Below, one piece after another: positions 41,424 to 50,461 of a DNA stretch of 64,000 nucleotides (position 1 is the first letter of the stretch; every line of letters starts with the position of its first letter). Below the pieces are notes generated by a model that was not told where the DNA came from, ran no database searches, and worked only from the letters and a program-made list of their open reading frames with translations. The position numbers and the translations under genes were made by a program. Source of the stretch: Hymenobacter glacieicola (lineage in GTDB: Bacteria > Bacteroidota > Bacteroidia > Cytophagales > Hymenobacteraceae); contig NZ_BMGS01000003.1 of assembly GCF_014640315.1 (NCBI RefSeq), positions 310,001 through 374,000 on the forward strand, written 5' to 3'.

Positions 41424-42653
41424 GTGAACGTACCCTTGCTCATTGCCCGGCGTTATTTTCTCTCGAAGAAGAAGCGCAACATTATCAGCATCATCTCCAA
41501 TATCTCCATGGTAGGCGTGGCGGTAGGCACGATGGCGCTGATCATTGTGCTGTCCGTGTTTAACGGCCTGGAGGAAGTGGCCCGCAGCCTCTACGGCAAA
41601 TCTGACCCCGACCTGGTCATTACTGCCGTGCAAGGCAAATCCTTTGCGGTAGGCCCGCCGCTCATCAAGCGCATCCAGGGGCTGCCTGGCGTGGCCCTGG
41701 TCACGGAGGTTATTGAGGACAACGCCTTGCTGCAGTACCGCGACCGGCAGATGGTAGTGAAGATGAAGGGTGTTTCGGATAACTATTATCAGCAAAGTAA
41801 CATCGACTCAGCCGTGGTAGAAGGCAGCTCCAAGCTCCACCGCGACGGCATGGACTACGCCCTGCTCGGGGCCGGCGTGCAGCACGAGCTCAGCATTGCC
41901 CTCGATAACCGTTTCTCGCCCATGCGCCTGCTTTACCCGCGCAACACGGGCAAGAAAACGCTTTCCATGAACCCGGAAACGGCTTTCAACGAGCAGAACA
42001 TTCTGGCCGGGGGCGTTTTCCTGATTGAGCAGCACGTAGACGACAGCTATATCTTCGTGCCCCTGGAGTTTGCCCGTAACTTGCTGCACTACGAAAACCG
42101 CCGCACAGCCCTGGAAGTCAAGGTAAAAGACCGCCAGGATATTGGGCAGGTAAAGGACGACCTGAAGCGGGCGCTCGGCAGCGGCTTCAAAATCCTGGAT
42201 TCGGATGAGCAGCACCTGAGCTTGCTGAAGGCCATTAAGGTGGAGAAGATGTTCGTGTTCATCACCTTCGCCTTTATCCTGCTTATTGCCAGCATCAACA
42301 TCTTCTTCTCGCTTTCGATGCTTGTCATCGACAAGCACAAGGACATTGCCGTGCTGATGGCCATGGGCGCCAGTACCCGCACCATCCGTAACGTGTTCCT
42401 GCTGGTAGGCGCCATTGTAGCCCAGGTAGGCGCCCTAACGGGCTTGGTACTAGGCGTGGGCATCTGCTGGCTCCAGCAAACCTTCCATCTGGTAGGCATG
42501 GGCATGGCTACCAGCGTCGTGGACTCTTACCCGGTGAAGATGCAGTTCTCCGACATTGCCCTGACTGGTTTGGCCATCATCCTGATTACCATTGCCGTAT
42601 CTATCAGGCCGGCCCTGAACGCCGCCAGCCTTGATTTGCGCGAGAACCTATAG
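41424..42653 (+). CDS. ABC transporter permease, LolC/LolE-type
   Basis: The 409-residue protein has four membrane helices in the FtsX/LolCE layout: one near the N-terminus (MVGVAVGTMALIIVLSVF), a large periplasmic domain (about residues 50-270), and three at the C-terminus (FVFITFAFILLIASINIFFS, VFLLVGAIVAQVGALTGLV, then ALTGLAIILITIAVSI). The segment NISMVGVAVGTMAL and the VLMAMGAST block are typical. It probably extracts lipoproteins from the inner membrane with a LolD-like ATPase encoded elsewhere. GTG 41424 starts at NVPLLIARRYFLSKKK, where relatives begin. Confidence 0.88.
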   Translation: MNVPLLIARRYFLSKKKRNIISIISNISMVGVAVGTMALIIVLSVFNGLEEVARSLYGKSDPDLVITAVQGKSFAVGPPLIKRIQGLPGVALVTEVIEDNALLQYRDRQMVVKMKGVSDNYYQQSNIDSAVVEGSSKLHRDGMDYALLGAGVQHELSIALDNRFSPMRLLYPRNTGKKTLSMNPETAFNEQNILAGGVFLIEQHVDDSYIFVPLEFARNLLHYENRRTALEVKVKDRQDIGQVKDDLKRALGSGFKILDSDEQHLSLLKAIKVEKMFVFITFAFILLIASINIFFSLSMLVIDKHKDIAVLMAMGASTRTIRNVFLLVGAIVAQVGALTGLVLGVGICWLQQTFHLVGMGMATSVVDSYPVKMQFSDIALTGLAIILITIAVSIRPALNAASLDLRENL

Positions 42654-42679
42654 CCAGCTTATCGGGCAGTTATCTGAGT

Positions 42680-42712
42680 ATGCAGTAGCCGGAGGCGAAA
42701 TATCTCGCTTGG
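42680..42712. repeat. Degenerate half of a CATGCAGAGC-class element
   Basis: TATGCAGTAGCCGGAGGCGA followed by AATATCTCGC matches one arm of the elements at 4017 and 6747 with a few changes; the other arm is absent. Confidence 0.55.
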
Positions 42713-42868
42713 TTGCCGGTACCATTCTACCTCATCACCAGTCGTGCCAGCTGTTTCTGCACTTCTCGTATGGGCGGAGTTTTTAAAGGGAATTTGGCCG
42801 CATCAGGTACCACGTGAAGCTTAGGTAGCCCTTAGGCTACCTACTTCATCCTGTAAAAGCGCTTTAGC

Positions 42869-42897
42869 AAGGCAGTTTCCACACGGAAGCTGCCTTT
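42869..42897 (+). terminator. Terminator-like hairpin
   Basis: GGCAGTTTCC and GGAAGCTGCC flank ACAC, followed by TTTTG. It lies 216 bp after the LolE-type stop, so the transcript tail is long or another short transcript ends here. The small hairpin GTAGCCCTTAGGCTAC lies upstream at about 42825. Confidence 0.65.
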
Positions 42898-43099
42898 TGT
42901 GTTGTGCATAAGCCAGAATTTATAATTCTAAGAGGAGAAGACTGTTACCTTCGTAGACTGTAAAGCCCAGTTGGATGCCTATTTTGCCTAAGTTCATCTT
43001 TATAATATTACTATTCTTTGATTAAGTTTTACTTTTTGGTAAAAAAACTGGTATTTAGCATTTGTTACTACTTTCAACGCTGCATTATCGTCGTCGACT
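42898..43099 (+). promoter_or_regulatory. AT-rich upstream region of the SNF2 gene
   Basis: Two promoter-like sites are visible: TACCTTCG at 42946-42953, and TTTG at 43035-43038 followed 17 bp later by TAGCATTTG at 43056-43064. The region is much more AT-rich than the surrounding DNA. Confidence 0.4.
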
Positions 43100-46069
43100 A
43101 TGAAGGTTTCCACTTCACAGCCTTTTCAAATCGTTTATTCACTGCTCGAACACGAGTACCTGGGATACCTTTTTGAATCGTACGTGGTGCAGCGGAATCA
43201 GCGGGGCCAGCTCACGCTTCAGCACCAAACCGTATCGGCCAAAAATGCCCCGGAGTTTGCTGATGGCCTGGATGAAACGGATTTCGAACTGATTGCCCTT
43301 ACTGACCAGATTCAGCAGGACGCGGTGATTAAGGAGTTCTGGGCCAAGAAAACCACCCCGGCCGATTTCTTCCTAAAGATTTACGATGCCGACAAGGGCG
43401 ACAAAGGCCTGCAGGAAACCATCTGCTACTACGTGCAGGAGCGCATGGGCCAGATCCTGGACCGCCTCCAGGGCAAGCAGGTTTTTATTATGGGCAAGGA
43501 CGGCGAGCCGACGTGGCGCGAAATCAGCGTGGCCCCGGAGCGGGCCTCCGTGCTGTTTCACTTCCGCCGCAACGAAGACAGCACCCATTATTTCCCTACT
43601 CTGCAGTACCAGGGCCAGAAGCTGGACTTCCAGTACAAGAACGCCGTAATCGTTTGCGAGCAGCCCGCCTGGCTGCTGCTCGACGACGTGCTCCACAACT
43701 TCCACAACGATGTGGACGGCAAGAAAATCAAGCCCTTCCTGAACAAGAAGTTCATTGTGATACCCCGGCAGGTGGAGGACAGCTACTTCCAGCGGTTCGT
43801 GGCCCCCTTGGTGGAATCGTTTGATGTGCACGCCCGCGGCTTTGATATTCGCTCGGAGCGCTACGTGGCCCGGCCCCAGCTGACCTTCTCGGATGCGCCC
43901 GGCGCTACCGTGGTAACTGCGCCCGTAACCCGCGCCGCTGCCTCGGCCCGGCGGGGCAGCGCGGCCGCTACCCAAATTACGGCGGAGGCCACGGTTTCAG
44001 AGCACATTCACTTTGATTTGAGCTTCCGCTACGGCGACCATACGGTGCACACGGCCCACAACAAGCGCGTGTGCGTGAAGCTGGAAAAGCAGGAAGACAA
44101 CTACATCTTTCACCGCCTTATCCGCAACCTCGATCGGGAGCAGGAAATCATCAGTGAGCTGCGCGACCGGGCCTTGGAAGTGCGCAACGGCCGGGCCGTG
44201 CTGGAAAAAGCCACGGCCTTCCGCTGGCTTCACCACCACGCCGATGAGCTGGCCCGCCTGGGCTTTACGGTGCAGCAGGGCCCTACCTCGGGCAAAGACT
44301 ACTTCATTGGAGCCGTGACGGTGCAGGTGGGTATCACCGAATCCAACGACTGGTTTGATGTGCACGGTGTGGTGCACTTCGGCGAGTTTGCCGTGCCCTT
44401 TATCAAGCTGCGGCCCTACATCCTGAACAAGCGCCACGAGTACCGTCTGCCCAACGGCCAGATTGCCATTATCCCGGAGGAGTGGTTTACCCAGTATCTG
44501 GAGCTGTTTGCCTTCGTGGAGGAGCACCACCAGATGCTAACGTTGCGCAAGCACCACTTGGCGTTGGTGTCTGATTTGCAGAATGGCAACCTGGCTACCG
44601 TGGTCATGTCGCGGAAGCTGGAAAAGCTACGCGAGTTTGAAGCCGTGGAGGACCGCCCCCTGCCGGCCGGGTTCCGGGGCGAGTTGCGGCCCTACCAGAA
44701 AGCGGGCTACAACTGGCTCCACTTCGTGCAGGACTACCACTTCGGGGGCTGCCTGGCCGACGATATGGGCCTGGGCAAAACCGTGCAGACCCTGGCCATG
44801 CTGCTGCAGCGCAAGGAAAGCGGCGCGGCCAAGGGCGCGGCTTCCCTGCTGGTAATGCCGACTTCGCTGGTATACAACTGGATGACGGAGGCCTTTAAGT
44901 TCACACCTACCCTGCGCCTGCTCATCTATACCGGCACGTACCGCGACAAAAATGTGGAGCAGTTTGCTGATTATGACGTGGTGTTGACATCGTACGGGAT
45001 TGTGCGCCTGGATGCGGAGCTGCTCAAAACCTACAAGTTCGACTACGTGATTCTGGACGAGTCGCAGGCCATTAAAAATCCGGGCTCCACCACCTCCCAG
45101 GCCGTGCGCGGCCTGCACTCCCGTCACCGCCTGATTCTGACGGGCACCCCGGTGGAAAACAGCACCATGGACCTGTGGTCCCAGATGTCGTTTATCAACC
45201 CCGGCCTGCTGGGCTCCCAGGCCTTCTTCCGCAAGGAGTTTTTGAAGCCCATTGAGAAGGGGAAGGACGAAGCCAAGACCCGCCGCCTGCACACGCTTAT
45301 CAAGCCCTTTATCCTGCGGCGGCACAAGGCCCAGGTGGCCCGGGAGCTACCCGATAAGATTGAAAACCTGAGCTACTGCCCCATGACCGAGGAGCAGCAG
45401 CACTGCTACGAGGAAACCAAGAGCTACTACCGCAACAAGATTCTGCAAAGCATTGAGGAGCACGGCACGGCCAGCACCCAGTTTATGCTCCTGCAGGGCC
45501 TGACCAAGCTGCGCCAGATTGCCAACCACCCCCGCATGGCCGACGCGGAGTATGCCCACGAGTCGGGCAAGCTGCGCGAGGTAGTGCGCATGGTGAAGAG
45601 CGTGGTTTCGGAAGGCCACAAGGTACTTATCTTCAGCCAGTTCGTGAAGCACCTGGATATTGTCCGGGCCTCCCTGGACGAGCGGCAGATTGAGTACGCC
45701 TACCTCGATGGCAACACCCGTGACCGGCACAAGGAGGTAGCCCGCTTCCAGGAAAACGACGAGCTGCGCGTGTTCCTCATCAGCCTGAAAGCGGGCGGCG
45801 TGGGCCTGAACCTGACGGCCGCCGACTACGTGTTCATCCTCGACCCCTGGTGGAACCCCGCCGTGGAAGCCCAGGCCGTCGACCGGGCCCACCGCATCGG
45901 GCAGCAGCGCACGGTGTTCACCTATAAGTTCATCACCCAGAACTCGGTGGAGGAGAAAATCCTGGCCCTGCAGAACAAGAAGATTCAGCTGGTTACGGAC
46001 CTGATTACCACCGACGAGGCCATCATCAAGAGCCTGACCAAGGAGGATATTGAGGAGCTGCTGGGATAA
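43100..46069 (+). CDS. SNF2-family helicase-like ATPase
   Basis: The 989-residue protein has a long N-terminal region without a named domain (about residues 1-530), then the two RecA-like halves of an SNF2 ATPase. Walker A is DDMGLGKTVQT near residue 553, motif II is LDESQ near 652 (DESQ in place of DEGH), motif III LTGTPVENS, and the C-terminal half has IFSQFVKHLDIV, SLKAGGVGLNLTAADYVF and QAVDRAHRIGQ. Bacterial members are dsDNA translocases linked with transcription recycling (RapA-like) or with DNA repair; this one has no nuclease domain. No defence genes surround it. Confidence 0.9.
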   Translation: MKVSTSQPFQIVYSLLEHEYLGYLFESYVVQRNQRGQLTLQHQTVSAKNAPEFADGLDETDFELIALTDQIQQDAVIKEFWAKKTTPADFFLKIYDADKGDKGLQETICYYVQERMGQILDRLQGKQVFIMGKDGEPTWREISVAPERASVLFHFRRNEDSTHYFPTLQYQGQKLDFQYKNAVIVCEQPAWLLLDDVLHNFHNDVDGKKIKPFLNKKFIVIPRQVEDSYFQRFVAPLVESFDVHARGFDIRSERYVARPQLTFSDAPGATVVTAPVTRAAASARRGSAAATQITAEATVSEHIHFDLSFRYGDHTVHTAHNKRVCVKLEKQEDNYIFHRLIRNLDREQEIISELRDRALEVRNGRAVLEKATAFRWLHHHADELARLGFTVQQGPTSGKDYFIGAVTVQVGITESNDWFDVHGVVHFGEFAVPFIKLRPYILNKRHEYRLPNGQIAIIPEEWFTQYLELFAFVEEHHQMLTLRKHHLALVSDLQNGNLATVVMSRKLEKLREFEAVEDRPLPAGFRGELRPYQKAGYNWLHFVQDYHFGGCLADDMGLGKTVQTLAMLLQRKESGAAKGAASLLVMPTSLVYNWMTEAFKFTPTLRLLIYTGTYRDKNVEQFADYDVVLTSYGIVRLDAELLKTYKFDYVILDESQAIKNPGSTTSQAVRGLHSRHRLILTGTPVENSTMDLWSQMSFINPGLLGSQAFFRKEFLKPIEKGKDEAKTRRLHTLIKPFILRRHKAQVARELPDKIENLSYCPMTEEQQHCYEETKSYYRNKILQSIEEHGTASTQFMLLQGLTKLRQIANHPRMADAEYAHESGKLREVVRMVKSVVSEGHKVLIFSQFVKHLDIVRASLDERQIEYAYLDGNTRDRHKEVARFQENDELRVFLISLKAGGVGLNLTAADYVFILDPWWNPAVEAQAVDRAHRIGQQRTVFTYKFITQNSVEEKILALQNKKIQLVTDLITTDEAIIKSLTKEDIEELLG

Positions 46070-46104
46070 GAATATGGCCGTTTTGATTTGAGCTACTTGT
46101 TTGT

Positions 46105-46677
46105 ATGAGGCTATACCTTCTTATGCTAAGTACTGTTCTGCTTTCGAGCTGTGCTAATTCTTATAAACCGCTCAAAGGATGGAATTTTCCACTTAGTGCC
46201 GGTTCACCAGTAATTCATTGTTACAGTCGGTTAATGGCTTCAGAAGCCGAGATACGCTATGCACTACACTTACTTTGGGAACGGTATCCAGAGAATCGAA
46301 TTACGGCGGCAGATATACGAGAAATGAGTTTATTCTATAATGCTAACGGCTATCATTATGACACTATCAATAGTCAGACGGGTAAGCCTATTACCGAAGA
46401 GTCAGTTTTCGAAAGCCAGCTCAAAGGCAACTACAAGAAACCGCGGTATGGTTGGGTGTTGAAAACGGCTAATAATAAGGCCATTTGCTATACGGAAGTT
46501 GCGAATGCGAATGACCTGTGCCTCAGTTCTGTGACGCTACTGCCTATTTCAAAACCTGGCGGTAATTGGGAGTTGACACGTGAGGAGAGGGCGCGGGCAC
46601 AAACTTGGGTTGAGGAGGATATTTTGGTAAAATTGAAAGCATTGATTCTGGAAACACGAAAAAGAAGTCGTGTCTAA
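46105..46677 (+). CDS. Hypothetical AT-rich lipoprotein
   Basis: The 190-residue protein has a lipoprotein signal peptide ending at Cys16 (LSTVLLSSC). The rest has no known domain; it contains SEAEIRYALHLLWERYPENR and LTREERARAQTWVEEDILV. Its codon use differs clearly from its neighbours: many A- and T-ending codons (aat, tta, gaa) where flanking genes prefer G or C. That suggests recent acquisition. It starts 36 bp after the SNF2 gene stop but shows no functional link. Confidence 0.7.
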   Translation: MRLYLLMLSTVLLSSCANSYKPLKGWNFPLSAGSPVIHCYSRLMASEAEIRYALHLLWERYPENRITAADIREMSLFYNANGYHYDTINSQTGKPITEESVFESQLKGNYKKPRYGWVLKTANNKAICYTEVANANDLCLSSVTLLPISKPGGNWELTREERARAQTWVEEDILVKLKALILETRKRSRV

Positions 46678-46720
46678 TACAGCAATACAGGCATAAGCAT
46701 CGGAATATTTCCTTTACAAG

Positions 46721-46927
46721 ATGAGTTTATTCGACGCACCAAAGCCCGTGCGGGTAGAAATAAAGGGCCATGAGCTGCACTGCGTTATCTGCCGGCACAA
46801 CGGCTTCCACCGTCACCAGGCCAAGCTGGAACGCGCCGGGCTGTTCACCTCCGACTGGATGGACCCCAGGGCCATTTGCTACGAGTGCGACCACTGCGGC
46901 TACCTGCACTGGTTTATGCCGCAGTAG
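46721..46927 (+). CDS. Small zinc-ribbon protein
   Basis: The 68-residue protein has four Cys in two pairs, HCVICRHN and CYECDHCGYLHWF, spaced as in small zinc ribbons with the end pattern CGYxHWF common among Bacteroidota and Proteobacteria proteins of unknown role. It may bind nucleic acid or protein. No signal peptide. Its base composition is back to the local GC-rich norm. Confidence 0.75.
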   Translation: MSLFDAPKPVRVEIKGHELHCVICRHNGFHRHQAKLERAGLFTSDWMDPRAICYECDHCGYLHWFMPQ

Positions 46928-46981
46928 CAGGTAGTTCACTATCTTAAGTGCCGATATCTTCTTTTTGCATTATACGCTTCT

Positions 46982-47650
46982 ATGCCCTTCTCTACTTCTC
47001 AGCGGCTCGTGGCTGCGACCTTCTTTTTGGCCGTAGCCTATGGCCCTACTGCCCACGCCCAGGACCTAGATTCTCAAGCCGCCCGTCGGTTCACGCTGCA
47101 GGTCCACTATGGGGCCAATGGTAATTTTTTCACTTCCACCCAGGTAACGGAAGGGCCCCGTGAGTTTGTACGCACCCACTTCCTGGGCACGGCCGGCGGG
47201 GGCGCCGTGGCTTACCGCCTCACGCCGGCTAGCGCCCTAAGCCTGGAGTACACCCGAAGCGTGAACTCACGGCCCGTACGCTTTGTGCAACTGGTAGGCC
47301 CAACGAATACGCCCATCGTCAGCGACCTGCGCATTCGCTACCTCAACAACGCATTTCAGGCCGTGTACGAGCGGAGTTTAAGTCGGAGCGGCCACTGGAA
47401 GGCCCACGCCGGCCTGCTCTACCTCACGACGGCCTCCCAATCGGTTCAGTTAGGGAGCCCAGTGGTAGTAAGCGAGATTAACCGCCGCAATAGTTATTCC
47501 GAGGAGGCAGGGGTAGTAGCCGGCCTGGAGTACTCGCGCCCGATTGATACGCGGCTACGCCTGGGCCTGAAGGTGCGCGGCTACTATCTGGCAACGGTTT
47601 CCACCTTCGAGATGCTGACCCTGACGCCAACCTTATCGTATCAGCTGTAA
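46982..47650 (+). CDS. Probable outer-membrane beta-barrel protein
   Basis: The 222-residue protein has a signal peptide cleaved after AHA (LVAATFFLAVAYGPTAHA). Its mature part is made of alternating beta-like strands (AYRLTPASALSLEYTRS, FQAVYERSLSRSGHWKAHAG, LGLKVRGYYLATVS) and ends in LTPTLSYQL, consistent with a small outer-membrane barrel. It has no named family. TATCTTCT at 46955-46962 is a promoter-like box 19 bp upstream. Confidence 0.72.
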   Translation: MPFSTSQRLVAATFFLAVAYGPTAHAQDLDSQAARRFTLQVHYGANGNFFTSTQVTEGPREFVRTHFLGTAGGGAVAYRLTPASALSLEYTRSVNSRPVRFVQLVGPTNTPIVSDLRIRYLNNAFQAVYERSLSRSGHWKAHAGLLYLTTASQSVQLGSPVVVSEINRRNSYSEEAGVVAGLEYSRPIDTRLRLGLKVRGYYLATVSTFEMLTLTPTLSYQL

Positions 47651-47942
47651 AGCTTTTGCTGCGGTAGCGGCCGGTAGCAAGTTGCCCCGGACCAGTACGC
47701 AACCGCCGGAATATCAAGGGCAGCCAGACGCAGTTGGGCGGCTTCGGCTGCGCCCCAACACGGCTGCCTCCATTGGCTGCTTAGTAAGCAGCTGTCAGTT
47801 ACCTATAGCATAAGCCTTGACCTTGACTACACGCTTGCAGTTAAAACTATGTCATGCGCATAAATTATAATAATTTTAATTATTAATATAAATATTTACT
47901 TGCTATCTTACTTGCAGTTCACACGGTTTAGCCCACCTACCT

Positions 47943-49637
47943 ATGACTGCAAGCATTCCCCTTTGGCTGCGCCTTGGCGCTTTAGCGGCTGGTCTGGCTT
48001 TACCCGCCGGAGTACAGGCTCAAACCTGGCAGTGGGCCGCGGCGCACGCGCTGGGCAGTACCGGCAGCTCCGTTATTTATGCGGCGGCGGTAGATGCGGC
48101 GGGCAACACCGTGGTAGCGGGTCTGTTTTCGGGCACTACCACCTTGGGTACCACTACCCTGACCAGCGCCGGTGGTACCGACGTATTCGTGGGGCGGCTT
48201 AACGCGGCGGGAGCCTGGACTCAGGCAGTCCGGGCGGGCGGGCCGGGCGACGATGTGGCGCTGGCCCTGGCCGTTGATGGAGCAGGCGCTGCGGTGGTAG
48301 CCGGATCTTTCAAAGGAGCCACCGCTGCTTTCGGCGCTACTACCCTCACCAATGCCGATAATACCGGCAACACCACCGACGGTTTCGTGGCGCGCCTGAG
48401 CAGTGCCGGCACCTGGAGCCAGGCCGCGCGCATGGGCGGCCCTGATAATGACGGGGCTACCGGCCTGGCCCTGGATGCCAGCGCTGCGGCCGTAGTGGCC
48501 GGCAACTTCTCCAGCAACACCGCTGCCTTCGGGGGCACTACCCTCACCAACGGCAATACTGACCGGAGCAACGACGTGTTTGTGGCGCGCCTGAGTAGCG
48601 CCGGCGACTGGAGCCAGGCGGTACGGGGCGGTGGGTCCGGCGACGATTTCGTGCAGGCCGTAGCCCTCGACGCCAGTGGTAATGCCGTCATTGCCGGTCA
48701 CTTCGCCCGCGCTACCGTTACGTTTGGTACCATAGTCCTTACCAACGCCAACCCTGGGCAGTACAGCAGTGACCTGTACGTGGCCCGGCTCAGCAGCGCG
48801 GGCACCTGGACCCAGGCCCTGCAAGCCGGTGGTCCGGGCAACGACTACGCCCGGGGCGTGGGCCTGGATGGCAACGGCAACACCTACGTGGCGGGCAATT
48901 TCGCCAGCCCGGCCGTCAGCTTTGGCCCTACCTCGCTTACCAATGCCGACAACAGCGGCAATACCTCCGACATCTTTGTGGCCCGCCTCAGCAGCGCCAA
49001 TGCCTGGACCCTGGCTGCCCGCGCCGGGGGGCCCGATAACGACTATGCCAATGCCCTAGCCGTGGATGGCAACGGCAGCGCCAGCGTGGGCGGCTTGTTC
49101 CGCGGGGCTACCTCAGCGTTCGGCAGCATTGCCCTGGCCAACGCCGACCCCACCGGAGCAACCTTTGATATTCTGGTGGGCCGCCTGAGCAGCGCGGGCG
49201 CCTGGAATCTGGCCTTGCGCGCCGGCGGCATCGGCGACGACTACACCAATGCCCTTACCCTCGATGGCAGCGGCAACGCCGTGGTAGGCGGCAACCTGAA
49301 CAGCTCCCCGGCTACTTTCGGCGCCCTTAGCCTGAACAGCGCCGGCTCGGCCTTCATTGCCAAGCTGATGGGACTGACCACGGCTACCTCCTCGGCGCGG
49401 GCAGCGGCTTCCCTGGCGTTGGTTCCCAACCCGGCCCGCCACCAGGTACGCCTGACCTGGGCCGAAGCCCAGCCCCAGGCGCAGCCGCTGATAGTGCTGG
49501 ACGGGCTGGGCCGCGTGGTACGTCGGCAGTTGCTTCCGGCCCGCGCCACCCAGGCCACCGTAAGCCTGCACGGCTTGGTGGCCGGGGTGTATATTATTCG
49601 AATGGGCGAAACAGCTCAGCGGCTGGTGGTGGAGTAA
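47943..49637 (+). CDS. T9SS-secreted protein with SBBP-like repeats
   Basis: The 564-residue protein has a signal peptide (LGALAAGLALPAGVQAQ), about seven tandem repeats of roughly 55-65 residues and a T9SS type A sorting domain (LALVPNPARHQVRL to the end). Each repeat has the form DxFVARLSSAGxW, then RAGGPGxDY, AxDGxGNxxVAGxF and FGxxxLTNAD, resembling beta-propeller (SBBP) repeats. It is exported and likely surface-exposed; ligand unknown. The nucleotide repeats are also similar, so recombination can change copy number. An AT-rich upstream patch at 47858-47905 holds the likely promoter. Confidence 0.85.
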   Translation: MTASIPLWLRLGALAAGLALPAGVQAQTWQWAAAHALGSTGSSVIYAAAVDAAGNTVVAGLFSGTTTLGTTTLTSAGGTDVFVGRLNAAGAWTQAVRAGGPGDDVALALAVDGAGAAVVAGSFKGATAAFGATTLTNADNTGNTTDGFVARLSSAGTWSQAARMGGPDNDGATGLALDASAAAVVAGNFSSNTAAFGGTTLTNGNTDRSNDVFVARLSSAGDWSQAVRGGGSGDDFVQAVALDASGNAVIAGHFARATVTFGTIVLTNANPGQYSSDLYVARLSSAGTWTQALQAGGPGNDYARGVGLDGNGNTYVAGNFASPAVSFGPTSLTNADNSGNTSDIFVARLSSANAWTLAARAGGPDNDYANALAVDGNGSASVGGLFRGATSAFGSIALANADPTGATFDILVGRLSSAGAWNLALRAGGIGDDYTNALTLDGSGNAVVGGNLNSSPATFGALSLNSAGSAFIAKLMGLTTATSSARAAASLALVPNPARHQVRLTWAEAQPQAQPLIVLDGLGRVVRRQLLPARATQATVSLHGLVAGVYIIRMGETAQRLVVE

Positions 49638-49655
49638 GCTTGCGTTCCCTCTTCC

Positions 49656-49688
49656 CTACCCCGCAGTGGCCCGGCTACTGCGGGGTAG
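49656..49688. terminator. Hairpin terminator between convergent genes
   Basis: CTACCCCGCAGT and ACTGCGGGGTAG form a perfect 12-base stem over a nine-base loop, 19 bp past the stop at 49637. Confidence 0.85.
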
Positions 49689-49719
49689 TGTTGTTTAGGG
49701 CCGGTAGGGTAGCCGGCGG

Positions 49720-50166
49720 CTACTTGATGAGTGTGTTTCCGTCACAGTTCTCCGGGCACTTCTCGTAGCTTTGAGCCAGCAGGTAATTGACCACCAGTTG
49801 TTTACCGGGTAGCAGATCGTCGCCGTTCAGGTCTACTCCTACCAGCACAATACCATATCCGTGGTTGTCATTGCGGGCATCCAAGACGCGGTAAATCCGC
49901 AACCCGACGCATTCCTTGGGCTCCAATATCTTCTGAATAATAGGCTTGTTGCAGTAGTTAGAGATAGTATTTTTCTCCTTCTTATGCTTATATGCCTTGG
50001 CGAACTCCCGGGCTTCGTCTTCCTCTATTGGCTTACCGGCCCCAGGCTTAAACGACTTTTTCCGGCGCTTGCCCCGGTCGGCGTCGCCTCGCCCCGACTT
50101 GGTCAGTAAATACACTACCCCGGCCACCAGACCAGCCAGAGAAAGGGTTACGGTTGATTTTTTCAT
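49720..50166 (-). CDS. Hypothetical single-pass membrane protein
   Basis: The 148-residue protein has an N-terminal hydrophobic segment (LSLAGLVAGVVYLLTKSG) followed by a basic stretch (RGKRRKKSFKPG) and a soluble part with four Cys (YCNKPIIQ, KECVGLRIY, KCPENCDGN). It has no named family. The N-terminal segment may be an anchor or a weak signal. The upstream region (50220-50286) is a marked AT-rich island that probably contains its promoter. Confidence 0.68.
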   Translation of the reverse strand: MKKSTVTLSLAGLVAGVVYLLTKSGRGDADRGKRRKKSFKPGAGKPIEEDEAREFAKAYKHKKEKNTISNYCNKPIIQKILEPKECVGLRIYRVLDARNDNHGYGIVLVGVDLNGDDLLPGKQLVVNYLLAQSYEKCPENCDGNTLIK

Positions 50167-50461
50167 GGAACGCGGGATATAAGTGAGAAAGAAATGCGCC
50201 GTGGATAGGTACTACCCTTCACCACATATAATATAATTAATCCATTTATTTTTTGCATATATTTATATTATTTCATTTCAGAATATTAGGTGGAGCGGAG
50301 CTAAAGGAGCTCTGCCACCTCGCTGCACCCAGCATAACTAGGTAGAGCGATTGCAACTCCGCTGTGCATGACGCACGTTCTGCGTGGCTCCCGTTCTGCC
50401 TGGCCCGGTTGCAACCACGTGCGGCTACCAAACAAAGCCCGCTAGCTGGTGGTATGATGCA
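50167..50461. other. Divergent region with AT-rich island and hairpin
   Basis: An island of almost pure A and T lies at 50222-50286. A hairpin follows at about 50289-50320 (GGTGGAGCGGAGCT with AGCTCTGCCACC). The rest has no supported gene. Confidence 0.45.

Noticed and set aside
43100..46677. A phage-defence island built on the SNF2 gene
   Set aside because: The neighbours are a lipoprotein, a zinc ribbon, a barrel protein and housekeeping genes; no nuclease, methylase or other defence partner is present.
50289..50400. Remnant of an insertion sequence or a palindromic element (TGCATGACG)
   Set aside because: Some short motifs resemble the repeat family, but the arms do not pair over useful length; only a local hairpin is supported.
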